Part shown: positions 19,743 through 28,278 of the stretch, piece after piece | Layout of the letters: every line of letters begins with the position of its first letter | Position numbering within the stretch: the first letter of the stretch is position 1 | Assembly: GCA_963702305.1 (NCBI GenBank) | Contig: CAVPBX010000001.1 | Location: 75,285-139,284 of the forward strand | Direction of reading: 5' to 3' | Length of the DNA: 64,000 nt | Source of the DNA: PALSA-693 sp963702305 | GTDB lineage: Bacteria; Actinomycetota; Acidimicrobiia; Acidimicrobiales; Palsa-688 | Program-made: the position numbers and the translations under genes | The notes under the pieces: generated by a model | The model's input: only the letters and a program-made list of their open reading frames with translations | Databases searched by the model: none | What the model was told of the DNA's origin: nothing

Positions 19743-20411
19743 GTGCACGCGGTCAATGGCGTGAGACAGGTCGGGGTGCTGGCCCTGCAGGGCGACGTTC
19801 AGGAGCACGTCCAGGTCCTGGCTGACCTGGGGGTGGCACCCCGCGAGGTGCGCACCGCGGCCGACCTGGCGGTGGTCGACGCCCTCATCCTGCCCGGAGG
19901 CGAGTCCACCACCATGTCGTTGCTGTTGGAGTCCTCGGGCCTGCTCGAGCCGCTTCGGGACCGCCTGCGGGAGGGCCTGCCGGCCTTCGGGACCTGCGCC
20001 GGGATGATCCTGCTGGCGACCGACGTCGTCGACGGCCGTCCCGACCAGCACCGATTGGGGGCCATCGACATCGGCGTGCGGCGCAACGCCTTCGGCCGGC
20101 AGGTCGACTCGTTCGAGACCGACCTGATGGTGAAAGGACTGGGCGATCCGCTGCATGCGGTCTTCATCCGGGCTCCCGTGGTGGAGTGGGTCGGCCCGGA
20201 CGTGGAGGTGCTGGCGAGCGTGACCGGCACGGACGGCACGTCGCGCCCGGTCGTCTGCCGCCAAGGACCGGTGCTGGTCTGCGCATTCCACCCGGAGCTC
20301 TCGGGCGACCGGCGCCTGCACCAGGCGTTTCTGGACGGGGCGGACGCGGCCCGGGCCGTGCCGTGCCGGGCGAATCAAGAGGAGGGATCGCACAACCATG
20401 TCGGGACATAG
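19743..20411 (+). CDS. pdxT: Pyridoxal 5'-phosphate synthase glutaminase subunit PdxT
   Basis: Glutaminase partner of PdxS. VGVLALQGDVQEHV starts the domain; LPGGESTTMS is the glycine-rich loop, the nucleophile Cys is in FGTCAGMIL, and the His and Glu of the triad are in AFHPELSGD. Start GTG 19743; GTG 19758 is an alternative nearer the homologous N-terminus. The 3' end overlaps yebC by 14 bases, and the last residues (ANQEEGSHNHVGT) encode its ribosome site in another frame. Confidence 0.95.
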   Translation: MHAVNGVRQVGVLALQGDVQEHVQVLADLGVAPREVRTAADLAVVDALILPGGESTTMSLLLESSGLLEPLRDRLREGLPAFGTCAGMILLATDVVDGRPDQHRLGAIDIGVRRNAFGRQVDSFETDLMVKGLGDPLHAVFIRAPVVEWVGPDVEVLASVTGTDGTSRPVVCRQGPVLVCAFHPELSGDRRLHQAFLDGADAARAVPCRANQEEGSHNHVGT

Positions 20412-21162
20412 CAAGTGGGCCACGATCAAGCACAAGAAGGGCGCCGCGGATCAGGCCCGAGGGAAGTTGTTCGCCAAGTTGATCCGCCAGGTCGAGGTGG
20501 CGGCGCGCGAGGGCGGCGGCGACCGCGACGACAACCCGACGCTGCGCACCATGTACCAGAAGGCCCGAGAGGCGTCGGTGCCGCTCGACACCATCGAGCG
20601 GGCCATCAAGCGGGGGACCGGCGAGCTGGAGGGGGTCCGCTATGAGCAGGTCTCCTATGAGGGCTACGCCCCGAGTGGGGTGGCCGTGATCGTGGAGTGC
20701 CTCACCGACAACCGCAACCGGACCGGCGCGGATATCCGGGCCACGTTCAGCAAGAACGGCGGCTCGATGGCCGAGCCGGGCGCGGTGGCGTGGCAGTTCG
20801 ACCGCAAGGGCGTCATCCTGGTCGCCAAGCCGGCCGACGGCGGTGGCGTCACGGAGGACGACCTCATGCTGGTAGCCCTGGAGGCCGGAGCGGAGGACAT
20901 CAGCGACGCCGGGGACCATTGGCAGGTGACCACCCCGCCGAGCGACATGCCGGCGGTTCGAGACGCGCTCGAGGCCGCCGGTATCGCGGTGGAATCGGCG
21001 GAGGTGACCCTTTTGCCGTCCACGGTGGTGCCCCTCGACAACGAGTCCGATGCCAAGAAAGTGCTCCACCTGGTCGACCTGTTGGAAGAGCACGACGACG
21101 TGCAGAACGTCTACGCCAACTTCGACATCCCGGACAGCATCCTCGAACTGGTCGAGGCCTGA
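20398..21162 (+). CDS. yebC: YebC/TACO1-family protein
   Basis: 254 residues beginning MSGHSKWATIKHKKGAAD, the signature of the family. Members have been described as transcription factors and, more recently, as helpers of translation through proline-rich stretches. GAGGAG lies just upstream of the ATG. The pdxT-yebC-ruvC order is conserved in actinobacteria; here a peroxiredoxin gene is inserted before ruvC. Confidence 0.95.
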   Translation: MSGHSKWATIKHKKGAADQARGKLFAKLIRQVEVAAREGGGDRDDNPTLRTMYQKAREASVPLDTIERAIKRGTGELEGVRYEQVSYEGYAPSGVAVIVECLTDNRNRTGADIRATFSKNGGSMAEPGAVAWQFDRKGVILVAKPADGGGVTEDDLMLVALEAGAEDISDAGDHWQVTTPPSDMPAVRDALEAAGIAVESAEVTLLPSTVVPLDNESDAKKVLHLVDLLEEHDDVQNVYANFDIPDSILELVEA

Positions 21163-21164
21163 CC

Positions 21165-21665
21165 GTGACTGATGGAGCGGACCAAGAGGTCGGCCTCGGA
21201 GGTGGCGAGGGCCCCCCCGGTCCCGGCGACCCGGCGCCGGAGTTCTGCCTGGACGGCACCGGCGGGCACACCTACTGCCTTAGCGACCATCGGGGCGAAC
21301 CGGTCCTGCTGGTCTTCTACCCGGCGGATCACTCGCCGGTGTGCACCCAGCAGCTCCGGTCCTACTCCGAGGACCTCAACGAGTTCGAAGCCCTGGGCGC
21401 CACCGTGCTGTGCCTCAGCCCCCAGGACGTGGCCAGCCACGAGGCGTTTGCCGTCGCCCAGGGACTGCGGCTCCCGCTGCTGGCGGACCCGGAGAAGACC
21501 GTCGGCGAGGCCTACGGGATCCTGGGCCCGTTGGGCTTCTATCGCCGTTCGATCTTCGTGGTCGGGCGCGACGGCGTGATCCGCTTCGCCCGGCGGTCGC
21601 TGAGCAACCTGACCTACGTCCCCACGGCCGACTTGGTCGACGCCATCCGGACGACGGAGGCCTGA
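21165..21665 (+). CDS. Peroxiredoxin (AhpC/BCP-type)
   Basis: A thiol peroxidase of 166 residues. The GTG start is 2 nt after the yebC stop. The peroxidatic Cys is near residue 60 in FYPADHSPVCTQQ, matching P-x3-(T/S)-x2-C. A second cysteine (TVLCLSPQD) lies in the strand after it, and VVGRDGVIRF marks the C-terminal part of the fold. A glycine-rich N-terminal extension of about 20 residues precedes the thioredoxin fold. Clustering with DNA repair genes is suggestive of oxidative-damage defence, but that is inference. Confidence 0.88.
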   Translation: MTDGADQEVGLGGGEGPPGPGDPAPEFCLDGTGGHTYCLSDHRGEPVLLVFYPADHSPVCTQQLRSYSEDLNEFEALGATVLCLSPQDVASHEAFAVAQGLRLPLLADPEKTVGEAYGILGPLGFYRRSIFVVGRDGVIRFARRSLSNLTYVPTADLVDAIRTTEA

Positions 21666-21678
21666 CCGGCCGACGGGC

Positions 21679-21752
21679 GTCCACCACCCCCAGTCCACCA
21701 CCCCCGCAAGTCCACCACCCCCAAGTCCACCACCCCCAAGTCCACCACCCCG
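21679..21752. repeat. Short tandem repeat, five units of GTCCACCACCCCC
   Basis: Five head-to-tail copies of GTCCACCACCCC(C), separated by 0-4 nt of A, G or C, fill the gap between the peroxiredoxin and ruvC. The units are 14-17 nt long with the period varying, as in a slippage-prone minisatellite. It ends 26 nt before the ruvC start and could affect its expression. Confidence 0.85.
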
Positions 21753-21778
21753 CCGCACCGGTTGCTAACCTCGAACGA

Positions 21779-22294
21779 GTGTTCGCCCTAGGTGTGGATC
21801 CGGGTCTGTCGCGCTGCGGGTACGGGGCCGTCCGCAGCCACGCCGGTCAGCTCTCGGTGGCGGCCTACGGGCACCTGACGACGCCGGTCGACGACCCGCT
21901 CAGCGAGCGGCTCGGCGCCTTGTGGGAGGACCTCACCCAGCTGCTGGCCGAGCTGCGGCCCGACGTGGTGGTCGTCGAGCGGGTGTTGTTCCAGGTCAAT
22001 GCCCGCACCGCCATGTCGGTGGGACAGGCCAGCGGGCTGGCCCTGGCCGCCGCGGCCCGAGCTGGATGCCCGGTGGTGCAGTACAGCCCCAACGAGGTCA
22101 AGCTGGCCGTGGCCGGCTACGGCGCCGCCACCAAGGAGCAGGTGCAGCGCATGGTGCAGGTGTTGCTCGGGCTGGCCGAGCCGCCTCGACCGGCCGACCG
22201 GGCGGACGCCCTGGCCCTGGCCGTCTGCCACCTGTCGGGAGCCGGGTTGCGGGCCGCGGCGGCCCTCCATCCGGCCGCCGGAGGTCGATCGTGA
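21779..22294 (+). CDS. ruvC: Holliday junction endonuclease RuvC
   Basis: Resolves Holliday junctions as a homodimer with RuvAB. 171 residues. Acidic active-site residues are visible in LGVDPGLSRCGYG, VVVVERVLFQVNARTAM and DRADALALAVCHL. A GTG start is used because it gives VFALGVDPGLS directly; no better start is present. The stop overlaps the ruvA start (GTGA). Confidence 0.95.
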   Translation: MFALGVDPGLSRCGYGAVRSHAGQLSVAAYGHLTTPVDDPLSERLGALWEDLTQLLAELRPDVVVVERVLFQVNARTAMSVGQASGLALAAAARAGCPVVQYSPNEVKLAVAGYGAATKEQVQRMVQVLLGLAEPPRPADRADALALAVCHLSGAGLRAAAALHPAAGGRS

Positions 22295-22941
22295 TCGGGT
22301 CCCTGCGGGGGGTGGTCCTCGATCGGGTGGCCCGGGCCGGGCAAGCGGCCGAGGTGCTGGTGGAGGTCAGCGGGGTCGGCTACCGGGTGCTGGTGCCGTC
22401 GGGTGCGCTCACCCAGATCGGCGCTCCGGGGGGCCCGACGTTCCTGCACGTGCACACCCACGTCCGGGAGGACGCCCTGATCCTGTACGGGTTCCCGAGC
22501 CGGGAGGAGCGGGTGTGCTTTGAGGCCCTGATCGGCGCCCACGGGGTCGGCCCCGCAGTCGCCCTGGCGCTGCTGTCGGTGCATTCGCCGGCGGCGTTGC
22601 AGCGGGCGGTCCTGGCCGAGGATGCCGACGCCCTGATGCTGGTTCCTGGCATCGGCAAGAAGACCGCGACCCGGCTGCTGATGGAGCTCAAAGCCCGGCT
22701 GGACTTCGACCTCGACGGCACGGAATTGCACCTGGTCGGGGATGGACAGCGGGAGGCCGGCGGGGCGGGGACCGGTAAGGGCTCCGGCTCGGCCGCCACC
22801 CGAGCCGACGTGCGGGCCGCCCTCTCCAGCCTGGGCTACGGCGCGGACGAGATCCGCCAGGCCCTGGTCCGGCTGCCGGCGGACGGTGATCTCGAGGACC
22901 AGATCCGGGTGGCCCTGCGCGAGCTGGCGGGGGCCCGATGA
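22291..22941 (+). CDS. ruvA: Holliday junction branch migration protein RuvA
   Basis: Tetrameric DNA-binding platform for RuvB. VIGSLRGVVLDR begins the OB domain; helix-hairpin-helix motifs are at LIGAHGVGPAVALALL and LVPGIGKKTATRLL. The C-terminal RuvB-contacting domain (DVRAALSSLGYGADEI) is joined by a Gly-rich linker. 216 residues; normal for actinobacteria. Confidence 0.95.
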   Translation: MIGSLRGVVLDRVARAGQAAEVLVEVSGVGYRVLVPSGALTQIGAPGGPTFLHVHTHVREDALILYGFPSREERVCFEALIGAHGVGPAVALALLSVHSPAALQRAVLAEDADALMLVPGIGKKTATRLLMELKARLDFDLDGTELHLVGDGQREAGGAGTGKGSGSAATRADVRAALSSLGYGADEIRQALVRLPADGDLEDQIRVALRELAGAR

Positions 22942-22961
22942 GCGACCCTCGGCGGTAGGGG

Positions 22962-23999
22962 ATGCGTGAGGAAGGTCTGTCGCGCCCGCTGACCGCCGTG
23001 GCCGACCCGGTGGAGGCCGCCGAAGAGGTCACCCTCCGGCCCCGCCGGCTGGCCGAGTTCGTGGGGCAGGCCCAGCTCAAGGAGCATCTGGAGATCATGC
23101 TGGAGGCGGCCCGTCGGCGGTCGCAGCCGGCCGACCACCTGCTGTTCGCCGGCCCGCCCGGGCTGGGGAAGACGTCGTTGGCCGGCATCGTCGCCAACGA
23201 GATGGGCGCCGGTTTCCGCATCACGTCGGGCCCGGCGCTGGTGCGCGCCGGAGACCTGGCCGCCGTCCTGACCAACCTGGCGGAGGGCGACGTCCTCTTC
23301 ATCGACGAGATCCACCGCCTGGGCCGGGCGGTCGAGGAGATCCTCTACCCCGCCATGGAGGACTTCCAGCTGGACATCGTCCTGGGCAAGGGTCCCAGCG
23401 CCCGAACCATCCGCCTCGACCTGCCCCGCTTCACCCTGGTGGGCGCCACCACCCGCACCGGCCTCATCACCGGGCCCCTGCGAGACCGGTTCGGCTTCGT
23501 GGCCCGCCTCGACTACTACAGCGCCGGGGACCTGGACACCATCGTCCGCCGGTCCGGCGCCATCCTGGATGTCCGCCTCGATCCCGCCGGGGCGGCCGAG
23601 ATCGCCGGGCGGTCCCGCGGGACGCCGCGTATCGCCAACCGGCTGCTCAAGCGGGTGCGGGACTTCGCCGAGGTGCGCGGCGACGGCTCGGTGGACGAGG
23701 ACGTGGCCCGCCGCGGGCTGGAGCTCTTCGGCGTCGACCTGCTCGGGTTGGACAAGGTCGACCGGGCCATCCTGGACGCCATCTGTGCCCGGTTCGGGGG
23801 CGGTCCAGTGGGCCTGTCGACGCTGGCGGTCAGCGTGGGCGAGGAGACCGACACGGTCGAGGACGTGTACGAGCCCTATCTGCTCCAGTTGGGTCTGATG
23901 ATGCGCACGCCGCGTGGCCGGGTGGCGACCCCGGCCGCCTGGCAGCACCTGGGCCTCCAGGCGCCACCCCAACCCACGCCGGAGCCCGGGCTGTTCTGA
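22962..23999 (+). CDS. ruvB: Holliday junction helicase RuvB
   Basis: AAA+ motor for branch migration. Walker A is FAGPPGLGKTSLAGI, Walker B is VLFIDEIHRL, sensor 1 is VGATTRTGLI and the arginine finger region is PLRDRFGFVARL; the winged-helix C-terminus has PRGRVATPAAWQHL. 345 residues. ATG 22962 lies 20 nt after ruvA. Confidence 0.97.
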   Translation: MREEGLSRPLTAVADPVEAAEEVTLRPRRLAEFVGQAQLKEHLEIMLEAARRRSQPADHLLFAGPPGLGKTSLAGIVANEMGAGFRITSGPALVRAGDLAAVLTNLAEGDVLFIDEIHRLGRAVEEILYPAMEDFQLDIVLGKGPSARTIRLDLPRFTLVGATTRTGLITGPLRDRFGFVARLDYYSAGDLDTIVRRSGAILDVRLDPAGAAEIAGRSRGTPRIANRLLKRVRDFAEVRGDGSVDEDVARRGLELFGVDLLGLDKVDRAILDAICARFGGGPVGLSTLAVSVGEETDTVEDVYEPYLLQLGLMMRTPRGRVATPAAWQHLGLQAPPQPTPEPGLF

Positions 24000-24017
24000 C
24001 CCGTATCCTCGGCGGCG

Positions 24018-25032
24018 GTGGAAGTCCCCGATTATGCGCTGCCCGAGACGGCGATCGCCCAGCGGCCGGTCGAGCCGCGCGACGCGGCCCGCCTCCTCGA
24101 CGCCACCGATCCCGACGGTCGTATCGCCCACCGGCAGGTGCGGGACCTGCCCGATCTGGTCGGACCGGGCGACGTGCTGGTCGTCAACACCTCGCGGGTG
24201 ATCCCGGCCCGGCTCCGACTGCGCAAGACCACCGGCGGGGCGGCTGAGGTTCTCCTCCTCCAGCCCGAACCCGACCGGGGCCCCGCCGTGTGGCAGGCCC
24301 TCGTCCGGCCCGGCCGCCGGCTGCCGCCGGGCACCGTCCTGTCGGCGCAGCCCGCCGGCCCCGCCGCCGTGGAGGTCGGCGAACGACTCGACGGCGGCCG
24401 CCGCCGGGTCCGCCTCCTCGCCGAGCCCGCCGAGGTGCTGGCGGCCTGCGGGAGCGTCGCCCTGCCGCCGTACATCCACGAACCGCTGGCCGACCCGGAC
24501 CGCTACCAGACGGTCTACGCCGATGCCCCCGGTTCGGTGGCGGCCCCCACGGCCGGGCTGCACCTGACCACGGCGGTCCTCGACCGCTGCCGGCAGCGCG
24601 GCGCCGAGGTGCACGGGCTCGACCTGGCCGTCGGGTTGGCCACCTTCCGGCCGCTCGGCGGCCCGACCGTCGAAGGGCACGTCATGCACACCGAGCGCTA
24701 CCGGGTGCCGGCCGCCACCCTGGCCGCCTGTAGGCGGGCGACGCGGGTGGTGGCGATCGGCACCACCACCGTCAGGGCCCTCGAGACGGCGGCCCTGACC
24801 GGAGCCGCCGAGGGCGAGAGCGACCTCTTCATCCAGGTGGGCTTCGAGTTTGCGGTGGTGGACGTCCTGATGACCAACTTTCACATGCCGCGTTCCTCGC
24901 TCCTCGTCCTGTTGGAGGCCTTCTGCGGGCCCCGGTGGCGCACCCTGTACGCCGAGGCGCTGGCCCGGCGGGTACCGGTTCCTGTCGTTTGGCGACGCCA
25001 TGCTGGTCGGAAAAAGACCGCCCGCCGTGTGA
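24018..25032 (+). CDS. queA: S-adenosylmethionine:tRNA ribosyltransferase-isomerase QueA (one frame break)
   Basis: Forms epoxyqueuosine in tRNA from the 7-aminomethyl-7-deazaguanine base. VEVPDYALPETAIAQRPVEPRD, VVNTSRVIPARL, AAPTAGLHLT, VGLATFRPL and MTNFHMPRSSLL are family stretches. An extra G near 24971 puts the frame in line with tgt. Removing it gives the canonical C-terminus YRFLSFGDAMLVGKRPPAV and a TGA at 25030 that overlaps the tgt GTG. About 337 residues. Confidence 0.92.
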
Positions 25033-26141
25033 CTCCCGCCCACCTGGAGGTCACCGCCCGCGACGGCTCGGCCCGGGCCGGCGTGGTGCGGACCCCGAGA
25101 GGACCGTTCACCACGCCGTGCTTTATGCCCGTCGGGACCCGCGGGGCGGTCCGCCTGCTCGACGCCGGCGACCTCGACGAGTTGGCCCCCCAAGTGGTGC
25201 TGGCCAACACCTATCACCTGATGCTGCGCCCCGGCGCCGACGTGGTCGAACAGCTCGGGGGGCTGCACCGCTTCACCGGGTGGGGTGGCCACCTGCTCAC
25301 CGATTCGGGCGGCTTTCAGGTGTTTTCCCTCGCGCCTCGCGTCGATGACGACGGGGTGACCTTCCGGTCGACCTACGACGGGTCCTCGCACCGCCTGACC
25401 CCCGAGCGGGCCGTCGGGATCCAGCAACAGCTGGGGGCCGACATCCAGATGGTCCTCGACATCTGCACCGGGCTGCCGGCGTCCGACGAAGAGGTCCGGC
25501 TGGCCGCCAAGCGCACCTTGGCCTGGGCCGCCCGAGCCCGCGACGCCCACACCCGGACCGACCAGTGCCTGTTCGGGATCGTCCAGGGGGGCGTGACCGC
25601 CGACCTGCGAGCCGAGCACGCGGCCGAGACGGCGGCGCTGGAATTCGACGGCTACGGGATCGGTGGCCTCTCGGTGGGCGAGCCCCGGGACCAGATGCTC
25701 CCGGCGCTGGCCGCGGCCCTGGCCGAGCTGCCGTCGGATCGGCCCCGCTACCTGATGGGCGTCGGCGATCCCGTCACCCTGCTGGCAGCGGTGGCGTTGG
25801 GGGTCGACATGTTCGACTGCGTCCTGCCGACCCGCCTGGCCCGTCACGGCACCGCCCTGACCAGCGCCGGCCGGTACCAGCTGCGCGCGGCCCGCCATGC
25901 CACCGCCGACGACCCCATCGACCCCTCGTGCGGGTGTCGGGTGTGCGCCAGGTTCAGCCGCGGCTACGTCCGTCACCTGCTCGTCGCCGGCGAGCCGACG
26001 GGTGGCCGCCTGCTGAGCATCCACAACCTGGCGTGGCTGCTGGGCCTGGTCGATCGGGCCCGGAACGCCATCGAGGCGGGCGCCCTGGCGGGCCTCCTGG
26101 CGGCGGTCGCTGCCAGCTGGGAACCGGACCCGCCGCGCTGA
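25029..26141 (+). CDS. tgt: tRNA-guanine transglycosylase Tgt
   Basis: Exchanges guanine-34 for the queuine precursor in GUN tRNAs. The inferred start GTG 25029 overlaps the corrected queA stop. LTDSGGFQVFSL carries the general acid/base Asp, MFDCVLPTRLARHGTAL the nucleophile Asp, and the zinc site is Cys-x-Cys-x2-Cys...His in CGCRVCARFSRGYVRHLL. About 370 residues. Adjacent queA and tgt indicate queuosine tRNA modification, with no precursor genes in this window. Confidence 0.95.
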   Translation: MTPAHLEVTARDGSARAGVVRTPRGPFTTPCFMPVGTRGAVRLLDAGDLDELAPQVVLANTYHLMLRPGADVVEQLGGLHRFTGWGGHLLTDSGGFQVFSLAPRVDDDGVTFRSTYDGSSHRLTPERAVGIQQQLGADIQMVLDICTGLPASDEEVRLAAKRTLAWAARARDAHTRTDQCLFGIVQGGVTADLRAEHAAETAALEFDGYGIGGLSVGEPRDQMLPALAAALAELPSDRPRYLMGVGDPVTLLAAVALGVDMFDCVLPTRLARHGTALTSAGRYQLRAARHATADDPIDPSCGCRVCARFSRGYVRHLLVAGEPTGGRLLSIHNLAWLLGLVDRARNAIEAGALAGLLAAVAASWEPDPPR

Positions 26142-26182
26142 AGGTCTCCCGGTCGCTTCCCAGGAGGCGCGCCCTCTCTGCC

Positions 26183-26614
26183 ATGCACACCCTCATCGCC
26201 ATCGTCGCTGCCACGACGCCTACTACCAAACCCGCCGGTAAGTCGTCGAGTTCGACCTTCACGCTGGTCATCATCGTGGCGGTCTTCGCCGGCGTGTACC
26301 TGTTTTTCATCCGGCCCCGCCAGCAGAAGTTGCGCCAGCAACAGAGCGCCACCCGCCAGCTGTCCGTCGGCGACCCGGTGGTAACCGCCGGGGGGATCTA
26401 CGGCCACGTGGTGGCGCTCGACGCCGACGTGGCCGAGATCGAGGTGGCCAACGGGGTGGTGCTGACCGTGTTGCGCCGGGCGGTCAATCCGCGGCCGGTG
26501 ACCACCCCGGCCGAACCCGTCGACGAAGAGTGGGATGCTGACCAGGACCGACCTGGGAGATCCGACGCCGGGGACGACGAGCCGCCCGGCGACCACCCCG
26601 ACCAGCACCCCTGA
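26183..26614 (+). CDS. yajC: Sec translocon accessory subunit YajC
   Basis: A small single-span membrane protein associated with SecDF. The transmembrane segment is TFTLVIIVAVFAGVYLFFI, followed by RPRQQKLRQQQ and the conserved GDPVVTAGGIYGHV. 143 residues, with an acidic low-complexity tail (EWDADQDRPGRSDAGDDE). It ends 2 nt before secD. Confidence 0.93.
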   Translation: MHTLIAIVAATTPTTKPAGKSSSSTFTLVIIVAVFAGVYLFFIRPRQQKLRQQQSATRQLSVGDPVVTAGGIYGHVVALDADVAEIEVANGVVLTVLRRAVNPRPVTTPAEPVDEEWDADQDRPGRSDAGDDEPPGDHPDQHP

Positions 26615-26616
26615 CC

Positions 26617-28278
26617 GTGCGACGCAGTCTGATCTGGTCCCTGCTCGGCATCATCGGCGTCGCCATCGCCGCCCTGGGGGCGACGCTGGCCGTCGGCCAC
26701 TCGCCCCTGCTCGGTCTCGACCTGCGCGGCGGGGTATCAGTGGTGCTGCAGCCGCAGGGCACCGCCAACTCGGCCCAGCTGGGCGAGGCGGTGTCGATCA
26801 TCGAGCGGCGCGTCAACGGCCTGGGCGTGGCCAACTCCCAGGTCGCCCGGCAGGGGAGCGACGTGGTGATCAACCTGCCCGGGATCAAGGACGCCCAGAA
26901 TGCCCTCAAGGTCCTCGGCGAGACCGCCACCCTCTACTTCCGGCCGGTCGTCTGCGAGATCCCGAACTTCGTCAACCCCACCAGTCCTTCCACCACCACG
27001 CCGACCACCAAGCCCACCACCCCGACGACCAAGGCCAAGGCGCTCGGATCCAGCCCGTCGGACATCCGCTTGGCCGCGGCCACGTTCCCCGCGGCGCCGG
27101 CGGCGACGACCACGGCCACCACCCAACCGACGCCCGCCACCACCATCGTGCCGAACTCGTCCGGCGGCACCCCCGTGCCCATCGGCAGCCCCACGTCCCT
27201 GGCCCAAGCCCAGGCCGACTGCAGTGCGTCCAACGCCTCCCGGCTGCCCACCACCCCCGTGCAAAACGACACCCAGAACGCCTACGTCATCCTGCCCAGC
27301 CGGGACGGCACCGTCCGTTACGTCCTCGGCCCCTCCGACATGACGGGCGCCGGCGTCTCCAACGCCAGCGTGCAACTCTCCCAAACCGGGCAGTACTCGG
27401 TGCTGCTGACCTTCACCGGGTCCGGCGGCACCAAGTTCGACCAGATCGCCTCCCAGCGCTACCCCTGCTACCAGCAGAACCCCAGCAACCCGCCCGCCTG
27501 CAGTCTGGAGGCCTTCGAATTGGACGGGGTCGTCGAGTCCGCGCCCACCATCCAGGCGCCCAGCTTCAACGGCACCGCGGTGATCAGCGGCTCGACGACC
27601 GCTCCTTTCACCAACAGCCAGGCGTCCAACCTGGCCCTGGTGCTCAAGTACGGGTCGTTGCCGGTGCGCTTCACCCCCCAGTCCGTCCAGACCGTGTCCG
27701 CCACCATCGGCAAGGACTCCCTCCGGGCCGGGCTCTACGCCGGCCTGGGCGGCATCGCCATCGTGCTGCTCTACATGATCCTGTACTACCGGGCCCTCGG
27801 CCTCATCGTCCTGCTCGGCCTCGGCGTCGGCGGGGCGCTGCTCTACTCCATCATCACCGAGCTCAGCCAGACCAGCAGCCTGGCCCTGACCCTTTCCGGC
27901 GTGACCGGCATCATCGTGTCGATTGGCATCACCGTCGACTCCTACGTGATCTATTTCGAGCGGCTCAAGGACGAGGTGCGGGCCGGTCGCAGCGTCCGCC
28001 AGTCGGTGGAGCGCAGCTTCGCCCGGGCCTTCCGCACCGTGCTCACCGCCGACTTCGTCGCCTTCCTGGCCGCCCTCATCCTGTACCTGCTCACCGTCGG
28101 CGACGTGCGCGGCTTCGCCTTCATGCTGGGCCTGTCCACCGTGCTCGACGTGTTCACGGCCTACTTCTTCATCCGGCCCATGGTCATCCTGGTCGGCCGC
28201 CGGCGCACCTTCACCGAGGCCCGCTTCCTCGGGGTCGGTCGCGGCCTCGGGGCCCGGCAGGCGGCGGGGGAGCTGTAG
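26617..28278 (+). CDS. secD: Protein translocase subunit SecD
   Basis: Proton-motive-force-using partner of SecYEG. Six transmembrane segments are expected: one at the N-terminus (SLIWSLLGIIGVAIAALGA) and five after about residue 365. LGLDLRGGVSVVLQP and RVNGLGVANSQVARQG are family motifs. Between residues about 120 and 205 there is a long Thr/Pro/Ala-rich insertion (TTPTTKPTTPTTK and similar) in the periplasmic part. 553 residues, GTG start. Confidence 0.95.
   Translation: MRRSLIWSLLGIIGVAIAALGATLAVGHSPLLGLDLRGGVSVVLQPQGTANSAQLGEAVSIIERRVNGLGVANSQVARQGSDVVINLPGIKDAQNALKVLGETATLYFRPVVCEIPNFVNPTSPSTTTPTTKPTTPTTKAKALGSSPSDIRLAAATFPAAPAATTTATTQPTPATTIVPNSSGGTPVPIGSPTSLAQAQADCSASNASRLPTTPVQNDTQNAYVILPSRDGTVRYVLGPSDMTGAGVSNASVQLSQTGQYSVLLTFTGSGGTKFDQIASQRYPCYQQNPSNPPACSLEAFELDGVVESAPTIQAPSFNGTAVISGSTTAPFTNSQASNLALVLKYGSLPVRFTPQSVQTVSATIGKDSLRAGLYAGLGGIAIVLLYMILYYRALGLIVLLGLGVGGALLYSIITELSQTSSLALTLSGVTGIIVSIGITVDSYVIYFERLKDEVRAGRSVRQSVERSFARAFRTVLTADFVAFLAALILYLLTVGDVRGFAFMLGLSTVLDVFTAYFFIRPMVILVGRRRTFTEARFLGVGRGLGARQAAGEL

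Noticed and set aside
21679..21752. CRISPR array
   Set aside because: Units are 14-17 nt with almost no spacer, variable period and no cas genes; it is a simple tandem repeat.
24018..26141. Genuine QueA-Tgt fusion protein
   Set aside because: One-base removal restores the normal QueA end and a GTGA overlap with tgt, so the fusion is an artefact.
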